Assembly: GCA_050943135.1 (NCBI GenBank)
Contig: JBMNOP010000007.1
Location: 119,737-183,736, forward strand
Length of the DNA: 64,000 bases
Source of the DNA: RUG695 sp050943135
GTDB taxonomy: Bacteria; Planctomycetota; Planctomycetia; Pirellulales; Thermoguttaceae
Reading direction: 5' to 3'
The stretch's first letter is position 1. Each line of letters starts with the position of its first letter. The notes beneath the pieces are model-generated. The model was not told the DNA's origin. It saw nothing but the letters and a program-made list of their open reading frames with translations, and made no database searches. This document shows, piece by piece, positions 10,901 to 18,368 of this stretch. A program made the translations under genes and the position numbers.

Positions 10901-12330
10901 AGATTCAGGAAGTAATAGCTTCCGTCGGAGGCGGTCTTTGTGCTGCGGTCGAGCACATAGACACCGTCGACAAGCTTGTACAGTTCGACCGAAACGCCGG
11001 CGATTCCGATATCGCCGTCATCAAAACTCCCGTTCAAATTACGATCTTCGTAGACGTTACCGGCGATTGTCCCCCAGAGGACCTTCCCGAAATTGTTCTG
11101 AACCGACGACGAACCGCCGACCAATTCCTCGGTCGTCAAGACGAGCGGATCGGGGCTGACCGGATGATTTTGGGCACGGGCGCATTTGTCATGGTAGTAG
11201 ATATCGTTGCCGTACAGCTCGCCGTAATAGATGTCAGAATCACAGACAATCTGATAGGTTCCCGGAAGTAGGTCGGAAAACTCGTAGTATCCGTCGGCGT
11301 CGGTCTGGGTGGTCAGGGCTCTTCCATCTTTGTAGTACTGCACGAACCGGCCGTCTTCATTAAGGGTGTAGAGCGAAAGCTCCACATTCGAGAGGGCGTA
11401 GTCGCCGTCGCTCGGCCTATAGTAGCAATCCCAGACCACGTCGGCATAGACGTAACCGGAAAGATCGACCGGTTTCGGGGTCAGGGGAAGCGTCTCTACC
11501 ACACCGGTCGTATTCAGACCGCCGTCGGTAAAGGGGTCGTCACAAATATCGTCGACGATATCGAGCCGCCCGTCGATCGAGTAGACGTCTTTGTAGAAGA
11601 GGGTCGTGTCAAGTGACTCGTACTGGTCCGCGGTGAACAACGCCGAGAAATTGACCCCGGCGTACTCCATTTCGATCCCTTCGAAGTTCGATTTGGTGAA
11701 GTAAGTTTCTCCGTCGACCGTATTGCAGAAATCGACGTCAACTTCGAAAACAAGCTTTTTGCCGGCCGTGAAAACGTTGTTATGGAAAAGGATCGTCAGA
11801 GAGATTGCCCCGTCGCCGACTGTGTCGGTACGACCGTCGGCGTAGGTGAAGTAATAATCGAAATCACCCAGTCTGATATCGCTTTGCGGAGAAATGCTCA
11901 GCTTTTGATGACCGGTATCGTAGTTTCCGCCGTTCGGCTCGACCTCGGTAGTATCGAAGAAGGCATAGGTGCCCCCGTCACTGTAGCCGAGTTCGAAAGT
12001 AACTTGTTGCATGGCCAGCGAAGCATCGGAGACATCGGTGACCCAGCTCAGATAGAATCGGTCCCCCATTTCGATATCCTCGTTCTGCTCGAGGATCACT
12101 CCGCCGAGGGTTATCGAAGTATCGACAGCCAAGAGTTCCCGACGTTCGAGTTCCTCGACACGGCAGAGGCGGTTCATGTTGACCGGATTTACCTTTTTGC
12201 GAAGAAAATGTTTTTCTTGATAGAGGGACGAGACGGTTTCGAGTGCGACGGCTTCCGGTTCCTGTTCGGGAACAATGGCGGGTACGGATTCACGTCTGCG
12301 ACCGCGGCGGAGATAATCAAAAAAACTCAC
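7993..12330 (-). CDS. Giant cell-surface protein: LEPR-XLL-type leader, cohesin-like region, six SdrD_B-like repeats, FG-GAP/VCBS repeats
   Basis: 1445 residues, GTG start at 12330 with AGAGG about 10 nt upstream. After a short Arg-rich leader the planctomycete motif ELERRELLAV appears near residue 60. Residues about 65-280 are beta-rich (GDRFYLSWVTDV, QVTFELGYSDG) and could be a cohesin-like sandwich. Six CnaB/SdrD_B-like domains follow, each opening with a variant of SGYVYEDRD and containing ADGYYEF and HEVQPSGY; they start near residues 290, 423, 548, 680, 812 and 938. A linker with YYGGPTSPFNYLPDG leads to FG-GAP/VCBS-type Ca-binding repeats (GDWNGDGADEIG and variants) from about 1160 to the end. 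The role is probably structural or adhesive, outside the cell. Domain types are inferred from motifs by eye. Confidence 0.85.
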   Translation of the reverse strand: MSFFDYLRRGRRRESVPAIVPEQEPEAVALETVSSLYQEKHFLRKKVNPVNMNRLCRVEELERRELLAVDTSITLGGVILEQNEDIEMGDRFYLSWVTDVSDASLAMQQVTFELGYSDGGTYAFFDTTEVEPNGGNYDTGHQKLSISPQSDIRLGDFDYYFTYADGRTDTVGDGAISLTILFHNNVFTAGKKLVFEVDVDFCNTVDGETYFTKSNFEGIEMEYAGVNFSALFTADQYESLDTTLFYKDVYSIDGRLDIVDDICDDPFTDGGLNTTGVVETLPLTPKPVDLSGYVYADVVWDCYYRPSDGDYALSNVELSLYTLNEDGRFVQYYKDGRALTTQTDADGYYEFSDLLPGTYQIVCDSDIYYGELYGNDIYYHDKCARAQNHPVSPDPLVLTTEELVGGSSSVQNNFGKVLWGTIAGNVYEDRNLNGSFDDGDIGIAGVSVELYKLVDGVYVLDRSTKTASDGSYYFLNLERNATYALHETQPSGYYDAENTAGYVKNESDVRGEVVYDARFAADRRVIEGITIAPFENGVENNFGEVKLFSVSGYVYEDLDFSKTRSTGDANIAGVTIELYKEVGATLTLVGTATTDRLGYYEFTDLALNEVYYIHEVQPSRYLNATNNIGTISGAVYGTIETLESYGDDVRTFVIDLTARQGYGWNESGVQYNFGENRVDISGYVYEDRDSSDTFSVGDKGIANTRVELYKKVGSQMVYITSTDTDAAGYYEFKNLDVDGEYYIHEVQPDGYVNKTNTVGSFNDKTLGSIVSMTDYGDDVRIFDVDLGGADKSEWVPGETGVHYNFGETIHGSISGYVYQDRDDSGTKTSKDAPIENVTIELYKWNGEKYVYVTETKTDAAGYYTFDHLDINEEYAVHEVQPSEYENRSNNIGSVNGTTTGKLVDSEMADDARIFEEIGLTWEGNSGVQYNFGEIKYGSISGYVYDVTTGQTPISGVTITLTMGDGSTATRVTDANGYYIFDGLTANKTYTVTEQDLSAVYTHYGESVGNFSGETIGQKATRVLSMITIPWDDLHNEPGDQDGVLYNFYEYVPTPDPEPKEDPWGYNLGQEIPLILPQRYYGGPTSPFNYLPDGVSPAPVTEVRYGGGGLTPGYAWHLSVLNGGYPRSIEGYTSVAGYRGLYGREPYALVSLTASEMNRGEWIILGTNGDLKRYVIGADEAIAVAGDWNGDGADEIGFYVNGLWYLDLNGNGKWDDEDLWAELGGKLKDQPVTGDWDGDGKSDIGIFGPRWEGDELAVNLEAGLPAAKNKNTFQNVSRPKNVPPEYNEVNVKVRTLRQSTVGDVRVDLIDHVFEYGHEGDVAVTGDWNGDGISKIGVYNDGTWRLDVNGDGQWNDGDVEINGFGGKESIPVVGDFNGDGIDEIGLFENGHWSIDTTGDHKPDKSFEFGRAGDQPLVGDWNGDGTAEFSVYRSRNASVEADTISTDI
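9170..11470 (-). repeat. Six tandem SdrD_B-like coding repeats, about 380-400 bp each
   Basis: The codons for the SGYVYED-type opening recur near 11455, 11055, 10675, 10285, 9885 and 9505. Units are diverged at DNA level. The sixth unit is shorter and lacks the Asp-rich YEDRD insert, having YDVTTGQ instead. Confidence 0.85.
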
Positions 12331-12366
12331 GGCTGAACCTCTTTAAATACTTTTAATATAAAAATT

Positions 12367-12389
12367 CAAAGTAAAAATCACTTACTTTG
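12367..12389 (-). terminator. Hairpin with T-rich tract after the WD40 gene
   Basis: CAAAGTAA (12367-12374) pairs perfectly with TTACTTTG (12382-12389) around a 7-nt loop. It is followed on the minus strand by a T/A-rich run, just past the WD40 stop at 12396. Confidence 0.6.
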
Positions 12390-12395
12390 TTCTGT

Positions 12396-13421
12396 TCACT
12401 GTTTTAAGAACGGCCAGAACCGAACGGTGGTATCAAACCCGCCACTAAGGAGTTTCCCCTGTTCCGGGTCGAAATAGAGCGCGGCGATCGTTCCGGTATG
12501 CCCGTAGCCGCGGGCAATTTCCGAACCGTCGCCGAGATTCCAAATCCTGATCGAATTCAGGCTGTCGCCGGAAGCCAGGATATCGTTACCGCAGAAACCG
12601 AGGGAGTAGGTCTTTCCGATCGCGGCGTTGATCGTCTGCTTCTTCTGCCCCGAGGCGGCGACCCAGACGAAGAGACAGGTGCTCTCGCCGCCTGCGGCAA
12701 CCAGCGTGCCGTCGAGGCTGAACGCCAGGGCACGGATCCGCCGTCCGTCGGTGCGGAGGTCTTTCCGATGCTTGAAGGTGTCGACGTCCCAGAGGCGGAC
12801 AATCCCGCTACGCCCTGCCGCGGCGAGGGTTTTTCCGTCGGGCGAGAACTTCACCACGGTATTTCCGGCACCCGGCATCGCCAAAGTTGTTTTGGTCGCG
12901 CCCGAGGCGATGTCGAAGATGGTCACCTGGGGATCATAGCCGCAGACCGCCAGGAAACGGCCGTCGGGGGAGAACGAGACCGACTCGGCACCGTGGCCGA
13001 CCTTCCGGAAGGTTTTGGTCGATTTCCATTCCCCGGCATTCCAAAGCTTGATCGACCCGTTGTGGCTCACCGAAGCCATCGAGGCACCATCGCTCGAAAG
13101 GTCGAGACTCCGAATCCAATCGTCGTCGGCTCGGAAATGACTCTTGAGCGTGCCGTTGGTCAGATCCCAAACCGCAAGCCGGCAGTCGTCTCCGCCGGTC
13201 ACGAGCTCATTTTTGTTCGGAACAAAGACAAGTGAGGTGGTCAGTGGATATTTGTCGACGTTGTCCCAGGTAAAACTGAGGACCTGTTCGGACTCGATCA
13301 ACGGGGCGGTCGTTGGATATTCCGGTTCCGGCCCTCCGAAACCGGGGGAGGCCAAGAACGCGAAGCCCGAAAAAAGGAGGGTTCTGAGAAAGAGGCTTCG
13401 ATTCATACTGATGTCAGTCAT
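12396..13421 (-). CDS. Secreted WD40-repeat (beta-propeller) protein
   Basis: 341 residues. The ATG at 13421 is preceded by GAGAG; a frame continuing upstream to 13616 runs through a short tandem repeat and is not used. The N-terminus is a signal peptide (SLFLRTLLFSGFAFLASPGF). At least six WD40 units follow, e.g. VFVPNKNELVTGGDDCRLAVWDL, LDLSSDGASMASVSHNGSIKLW, VSFSPDGRFLAVCGYD, VKFSPDGKTLAAAGRSGIVRLWD, LAFSLDGTLVAAGG, and the last AALYFDPEQGKLLSGGFDTTVRFW. Such propellers serve as protein-interaction platforms; the export signal places it outside the cytoplasm. The gene is separated from its neighbours by a terminator on one side and about 500 bp on the other. Confidence 0.88.
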   Translation of the reverse strand: MTDISMNRSLFLRTLLFSGFAFLASPGFGGPEPEYPTTAPLIESEQVLSFTWDNVDKYPLTTSLVFVPNKNELVTGGDDCRLAVWDLTNGTLKSHFRADDDWIRSLDLSSDGASMASVSHNGSIKLWNAGEWKSTKTFRKVGHGAESVSFSPDGRFLAVCGYDPQVTIFDIASGATKTTLAMPGAGNTVVKFSPDGKTLAAAGRSGIVRLWDVDTFKHRKDLRTDGRRIRALAFSLDGTLVAAGGESTCLFVWVAASGQKKQTINAAIGKTYSLGFCGNDILASGDSLNSIRIWNLGDGSEIARGYGHTGTIAALYFDPEQGKLLSGGFDTTVRFWPFLKQ

Positions 13422-13769
13422 TTTTCTCTCGGTCGTTCTTTGCGAATATGCTGTTTCCGGCAGAATTGTTCTTGACCGCGCTTCGACCCGATCGGGAAAG
13501 GAGGGCGGACTCGACATTATTTCCTGTAAACCCAATATTTCCTGTAAACCCAATACTCCGCGCGGACGTACCACGGTGTTCCGGCCGCGTGCCGGCACGG
13601 AATAATTCCTGTTCAACTATCGGCAGAGTCCGCGGCAAAGATAAAGAAGAAATTTTGAAACAATCATTCCTTAACGATTTTTCCGAAAAAGAGGGATATA
13701 ACAGGGCCGGGACGGAAAAATCCACGCTTTTCGAGAAAACTCCGCGGAACTTCCCGCACGCTCAGACAC
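13422..13769. other. Intergenic region between WD40 gene and exporter operon
   Basis: About 350 bp upstream of both divergent genes. Apart from the 18-bp duplication I see no gene. A minus-strand promoter for the WD40 gene must lie here but no strong match is visible. Confidence 0.5.
13519..13554. repeat. 18-bp perfect tandem duplication
   Basis: ATTTCCTGTAAACCCAAT occurs twice back to back (13519-13536, 13537-13554) in the intergenic region upstream of the WD40 gene. Confidence 0.9.
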
Positions 13770-13798
13770 TTCACTTTAGGGTTGCGTTATGCTAGAAT
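13770..13798 (+). promoter_or_regulatory. Promoter of the MacA/MacB-type operon
   Basis: TTCACT (13770-13775), a 17-nt spacer, TAGAAT (13793-13798). It leaves a leader of about 145 nt before the ATG at 13951. The leader contains a small hairpin (CGGCTGGGCAGCCG) of unknown role. Confidence 0.5.
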
Positions 13799-13950
13799 GT
13801 CATACTGTGCCGTGTTGATTATCGTGAAGTATCGCCCCGGCGAAATCTTCCGTTCCCCGGCTGGGCAGCCGAAGAACAGGGGGGCGCACCGTCTAAACTC
13901 AGGCGCCGCCGCATAAAACGCACAAAAACCAAATAACCACCGAACGAAAT

Positions 13951-16110
13951 ATGAGCGGAACCAACAAACGGGGCGGTCTTGCCCGAAAACTGATCGCGGC
14001 TCTTCTGATCTTCGCGCTATTTGGCACCTTGGGGTGGTGGGGGTGGAAGAAGTTCTTTTCCCGAACCAAAAGCGACGCCGGTGTGATCTACTCGAAGGTC
14101 ACCCGGGGAACCTTCGTTCACGAGATCATCGGAAAAGGGAACGCCCAGAGCGCCGATAATATCGAGATCGCCTGCCAGGTCGAAACAAGCGGCGGTACAA
14201 CGATCCTTTGGATCATCCCCGAGGGGGAACAGGTCAAGAAGGGGGACCGCCTGGTCGTCCTCGATTCTTCGGAACTCGAAGACAGGGCAAGCACCCAGCA
14301 GATCACCTGCAACGCAAACAGCGCAACGGTTGCCTCGTCACAGGCTTCGCTCCGTACGGCCGAGCTTTCCCTGGAAGAATATATCGAGGGGACGTTCGAG
14401 CAGGAGTGGATGACCACCGAAAACGACATCTACGCGGCTCGGGAAGAACAAAAGAAAGAGGCCGATTCGGTCGCCTATACCAAGAAGCTTGTTCAGTTCG
14501 GCTACACCACCACGGTTCAGTTGGAGTCGGCGCTGGTGGCCGAACAGAAACAGGTCAACACCCTCAAAAGTACTCTTTTGAAGCAAAAGGTCCTCCTCAA
14601 ATATGCCAGTGAAAAACAGATCACTCAGCTGATGGCGGACATCGAAACCGCCCGCGCAAAACTCAGTTCCGACACCTATTCGGCCGAGGTGGACAAGAAT
14701 CGCCTTGACCACTACCTCCAACAGCTCGAATACTGCGTGGTTCGCGCCCCGGCCAACGGTCAGGTGGTCTACGCCAATGCCGATGTTTGGCGCGAGTCCG
14801 ATATGATTCGGGAAGGTTCGAACGTCTATACCAACCAGGTGATGATCCGCCTTCCCGACCCGGAGAAGATGCAGGTCAAGGCGATGATCAACGAATCGAA
14901 CATTGCCAGCGTCAAGGAAGGGATGAAGGCAAGGATCACCTTTGATGCGCTCTCCTCCCAATCGTTTGAGGGAACGGTTACCAAGGTCAACCAGTACCCT
15001 GAATCGAGATGGATGTCTTCGTCGAAGGACTACGTAACGATCATCGGCATCGATAACCCTTCCGTCGCAATCCGTTCCGGTCTCACGGCCCAGGTTCAGA
15101 TCGAGGCCCAGCGGGTTCCCGATGTCTTAATGGTTCCGGTTCAGTGCGTGGTCGAGGTGGCGAAAAAGAATTACGTGATCACCCTTCGTGATGGGGAGTG
15201 GGGATACAAAGAAGTCAAGCTCGGTCTGTCGAACGACAAACAGGTCATCGTCGAAGAGGGGCTCGAAGAGGGGGAAGAACTTGTCAGCGGGGCCCGCCGG
15301 TACAAAAGTAAGGTCCACTTCCCCGGGATGCCCAAAGGGGAAAACCTTGAAGGGGAAAGCAAAGACAACGAGTCGACCCAAGGCGAACCGAAAGATGGCA
15401 GCGGAAGCGCGATGCCCAGCCCAATGAGCGGCCCGCCCGCCGGGGGGCCCCGCATCGAGGGTCCCAAACCGGAAGAGGAAGGGGGAGAGGCCCCTTCCGA
15501 AAAATCGAAACCCAAGGAAGCCACCGAAGAGGAAATACAGCGCGACCGGGTGCTCCTCGACTACCTGGTTTCGATCATTCGGAAGGGGGAAAACGACAAA
15601 TTCACCCGATTGGAATCGCTCAAACCTTACTTCGACCTGACCGCAATGGAAGCCTGCCAGAAAGTAGACACCGACAGCGACAAGCAGATCACCCGAGACG
15701 AGATCTCCGAAGCGCTCCCGCTCTGCCTTCCCTTCTTCGACGATTGGGATCGGAACCAAAAAGGATTCCTCAGCCGAACCGATCTGGTGATCGGGTTCTG
15801 CTCGTCGCGGATCAACTATCAGCGGATGCAGCAGACGATCGCCGACGACAACAACGAACGGAACTCCATGAAATTCGTCTTTAAGAAGGAACCTGCCGTT
15901 ATTTTCGCCTACCTTGACCGTAACGGTGACAACTCCATCGATACCACCGACGCTCCGGAAGGGGATGCCGGCACCTTCGGCGAGCTAATCGCTCGGTTCG
16001 ATACCAACGGCGACGGAATGATCAACGCCGACGAGTTTACGAAAGGAATCGCCCGCTTCAAACAGGAACTCGGACAGCATCGTTCATCCCAAGAAAACAC
16101 GCAACAATGA
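13951..16110 (+). CDS. Membrane fusion protein (HlyD/MacA family) with C-terminal EF-hand domain
   Basis: 719 residues. One N-terminal helix (about residues 10-30) anchors the protein, followed by the split lipoyl half (GTFVHEIIGKGNAQ), a long coiled-coil hairpin (about 100-245), the second lipoyl half (VVRAPANGQVVYAN) and beta-barrel/membrane-proximal domains up to about 455. A Pro/Gly/Glu linker (470-530) leads to an unusual C-terminal domain with EF-hand loops: DTDSDKQITRDE, DRNGDNSIDTTD and DTNGDGMINADE. In tripartite exporters the fusion protein couples a MacB-type inner membrane transporter to an outer membrane channel. The EF-hand tail suggests calcium sensing or wall anchoring, which is inference. 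First gene of the operon; no outer membrane channel gene is adjacent. Confidence 0.9.
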   Translation: MSGTNKRGGLARKLIAALLIFALFGTLGWWGWKKFFSRTKSDAGVIYSKVTRGTFVHEIIGKGNAQSADNIEIACQVETSGGTTILWIIPEGEQVKKGDRLVVLDSSELEDRASTQQITCNANSATVASSQASLRTAELSLEEYIEGTFEQEWMTTENDIYAAREEQKKEADSVAYTKKLVQFGYTTTVQLESALVAEQKQVNTLKSTLLKQKVLLKYASEKQITQLMADIETARAKLSSDTYSAEVDKNRLDHYLQQLEYCVVRAPANGQVVYANADVWRESDMIREGSNVYTNQVMIRLPDPEKMQVKAMINESNIASVKEGMKARITFDALSSQSFEGTVTKVNQYPESRWMSSSKDYVTIIGIDNPSVAIRSGLTAQVQIEAQRVPDVLMVPVQCVVEVAKKNYVITLRDGEWGYKEVKLGLSNDKQVIVEEGLEEGEELVSGARRYKSKVHFPGMPKGENLEGESKDNESTQGEPKDGSGSAMPSPMSGPPAGGPRIEGPKPEEEGGEAPSEKSKPKEATEEEIQRDRVLLDYLVSIIRKGENDKFTRLESLKPYFDLTAMEACQKVDTDSDKQITRDEISEALPLCLPFFDDWDRNQKGFLSRTDLVIGFCSSRINYQRMQQTIADDNNERNSMKFVFKKEPAVIFAYLDRNGDNSIDTTDAPEGDAGTFGELIARFDTNGDGMINADEFTKGIARFKQELGQHRSSQENTQQ

Positions 16111-16167
16111 TTCGGTGGTCTGCCCGATCGTTCGGGCAACCGGGAGTCTTACGGCAAAACAAGTGCT

Positions 16168-16896
16168 ATGGCAGAGTCGACGCAGTACGCGGCATACCTT
16201 TCGGGTGTTACCCGCGAATATGTTCTGAAAGGAGAAACGGTCCGGGCGCTCCGGGGGATTGATTTAACGGTACCCCGCGGGGATTTCGTCGCCATTATGG
16301 GGGCTTCCGGCTCGGGAAAGAGTACGCTTCTGAACCTTTTGGGGTGTCTCGACCGGCCGACTGCCGGAAAAATCCTTCTCGGGAAAGACGATGTTACCCA
16401 ATTGGACGACGCTACCCTTTCCGAAATCCGCGGCAGCCGGATCGGGTTCGTCTTTCAGTCGTACAACCTGATTCAACAACTGACGGTCATCGAAAATATC
16501 GAGGTTCCACTCTTCTATCAGAGGAACGTCACCCCCCGTTCCCGCCAGCGATGCATCGAACTTGCCAAGATGGTCGGGTTGGGGGATCGACTCTACCACC
16601 GTCCGACGCAAATCTCCGGCGGCCAGCAACAACGCGTGGCGATCGCCCGGTCTTTGGTGAACAATCCTTACTTCATCCTCGCCGACGAACCGACGGGGAA
16701 CCTTGATTCGGTGACGACGCAGGAAATTCTCGACCTGCTCGACCGTCTTAACAGAGAAGGTCGCACGATCATTCTGGTCACTCACGAAAATGAGGTCGGG
16801 AACCGGAGTCGGCGGATCGTCCGTTTGCGCGACGGCTTGATCGAGTCCGACGAACGCCTGGCGGAAATTCCGGAACTTCTCGCTGCGGAATCCTAA
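16168..16896 (+). CDS. ABC transporter ATP-binding protein (MacB/LolD-type)
   Basis: 242 residues, the usual length for a stand-alone ATPase of the LolD/MacB class. Walker A is GASGSGKST (about residues 51-59), the Q-loop lies in FVFQSYNL, the signature is SGGQQQRVAIARS, and Walker B is ILADEPTGNLDS, followed by the switch histidine in LVTHE. DEPTGNLDS is characteristic of this subgroup, which drives mechanotransmission across the envelope rather than substrate passage through the membrane. It sits between the fusion protein and the FtsX-like permease and should power that complex at the cytoplasmic face. Confidence 0.93.
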   Translation: MAESTQYAAYLSGVTREYVLKGETVRALRGIDLTVPRGDFVAIMGASGSGKSTLLNLLGCLDRPTAGKILLGKDDVTQLDDATLSEIRGSRIGFVFQSYNLIQQLTVIENIEVPLFYQRNVTPRSRQRCIELAKMVGLGDRLYHRPTQISGGQQQRVAIARSLVNNPYFILADEPTGNLDSVTTQEILDLLDRLNREGRTIILVTHENEVGNRSRRIVRLRDGLIESDERLAEIPELLAAES

Positions 16897-16937
16897 TTCC
16901 TCGACCTTAAAATTCCGCCGGAGGTGGTTCAGAAAGA

Positions 16938-18278
16938 ATGCTTTGGTTTAGAACATTAATCCTGGGGACCAAGAGTCTCCTCCTCCACCCGCTCCGTTCC
17001 CTCTTGACGGTCCTGGGGATCTTCATCGGGGTCGCCAGCGTTATTTGGCTTCTGGCGATCGGCGAGGGGATCAGCCGCAAGGCGCAGGAACAGATCGAAA
17101 GTCTTGGGGCCGACAACATCATCGTTCGCACGATCAAACCGCCCAACGAGGTCTTAGCCCAAAGGAGTCAGGGGGGGCGAGGGCTCCAGATCCCCGAATA
17201 TGGGCTGACGCGAGACGATTTCTCCCGTCTTTCCGAGACGATTCCGACCATCGTGCAGGCGATTCCGGTTCGGGAGGTCCGCGAAACGTTCTACTATGGC
17301 AGCCGCAAGGTTGACGGGCGGCTGGTCGGATGTACCGCCGATTACATCGACATAACCAAACAGCAGGTTTTTGAAGGTCGCTTTTTGGGCGAGATGGATA
17401 ACGACAAATTCCGCAATTTCTGCGTTTTAGCCTCGAAGACCGCCGAGATCCTCTTCCCCTTCGAAGACCCGATCGGGCGCATCGTTCGAATCGGCGACAA
17501 TCACAACTTCACGGTCGTTGGGGTGATGCAGTCGCGGGCTCCCTCGGCGGCGGCGGGCGGCTCGCTCGACTCTCAGGATTTCTCCTACGATATTTACATC
17601 CCCATCACTACTTTCCGGATCCGAATCGGCGACACCGTGATCCGTCGCACGAGTGGCTCGATCGAAGGGCAGACGGTTCAGCTCAACCAGATCACGCTGA
17701 AAGTTGATAAGGTCGAAAACGTCCCCGAGACCGCGGAAATCATCAAAATGACCCTTTCCGACCACCATCAAATTGAAGATTACGGCGTGACCGTCCCGCT
17801 GGAACTCCTTGAACAGGCAAAAACGACCCGACTGATGTTCAACATTTTTATGGGGTTGATGGCAGGGATTTCGCTGGTCGTCGGCGGGATCGGGATTATG
17901 AACATTATGCTGGCGACCGTCACCGAACGAACCCGCGAGATCGGTATCCGCCGCGCCCTCGGCGCCAAGCGGGAAGATATTGTCCGCCAATTTCTGATCG
18001 AGACGATTGTGCTTTCGATCGTTGGCGGGGGGCTCGGCGTCTTGGCTGGACTCACCTGCGGGCCGGTCACGGCCCTGGCGATGTTTCTCCTGAGGTACTT
18101 TCAGCCGGACGTGGTGGCGAACCTTCCGACAATCATCCAAGATATGAAACCGATTATCGTCTACTGGTCGATCCCGTTGGCGTTCTTCATTTCGCTCTTG
18201 ATCGGGATCATTTTCGGCCTTTATCCCGCGGTGCGCGCCGCGTCGATGGATCCGATCGAGGCCTTGCGCCACGAGTAA
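16938..18278 (+). CDS. MacB/FtsX-type ABC transporter permease
   Basis: 446 residues with the four-helix FtsX/MacB plan: an N-terminal helix (LLTVLGIFIGVASVIWLLA), a large periplasmic MacB_PCD domain (about residues 45-285), then three C-terminal helices with the family motif ERTREIGIRRALGAKR between the second and third, and the final GLYPAVRAASMDPIEALRHE. GGAGG-type SD sits 11 nt before the ATG. With the preceding ATPase and fusion protein it forms a complete MacAB-like inner-membrane complex. Substrate unknown; macrolides, peptides, lipoproteins or polysaccharide precursors are all known cargos of the family. No clear terminator is seen in the 90 bp before the convergent C25-like gene. Confidence 0.93.
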   Translation: MLWFRTLILGTKSLLLHPLRSLLTVLGIFIGVASVIWLLAIGEGISRKAQEQIESLGADNIIVRTIKPPNEVLAQRSQGGRGLQIPEYGLTRDDFSRLSETIPTIVQAIPVREVRETFYYGSRKVDGRLVGCTADYIDITKQQVFEGRFLGEMDNDKFRNFCVLASKTAEILFPFEDPIGRIVRIGDNHNFTVVGVMQSRAPSAAAGGSLDSQDFSYDIYIPITTFRIRIGDTVIRRTSGSIEGQTVQLNQITLKVDKVENVPETAEIIKMTLSDHHQIEDYGVTVPLELLEQAKTTRLMFNIFMGLMAGISLVVGGIGIMNIMLATVTERTREIGIRRALGAKREDIVRQFLIETIVLSIVGGGLGVLAGLTCGPVTALAMFLLRYFQPDVVANLPTIIQDMKPIIVYWSIPLAFFISLLIGIIFGLYPAVRAASMDPIEALRHE

Positions 18279-18368
18279 ACAAGGGAAAAGCAACTAATAC
18301 GCAGGCGACCTTGGCTGCGGAGGTTTCCTTCGCCGGTCCGAGGGCTTGCCTCTTTTCCGCCCGGGATT

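Noticed and set aside
9170..11470. Repeats considered as a CRISPR-like or satellite array
   Set aside because: Units of about 390 bp are coding, diverged and in frame, and translate to SdrD_B-like domains.
13805..13950. Possible riboswitch in the exporter leader
   Set aside because: Only a short 5-bp hairpin was seen; no conserved aptamer motif recognised.
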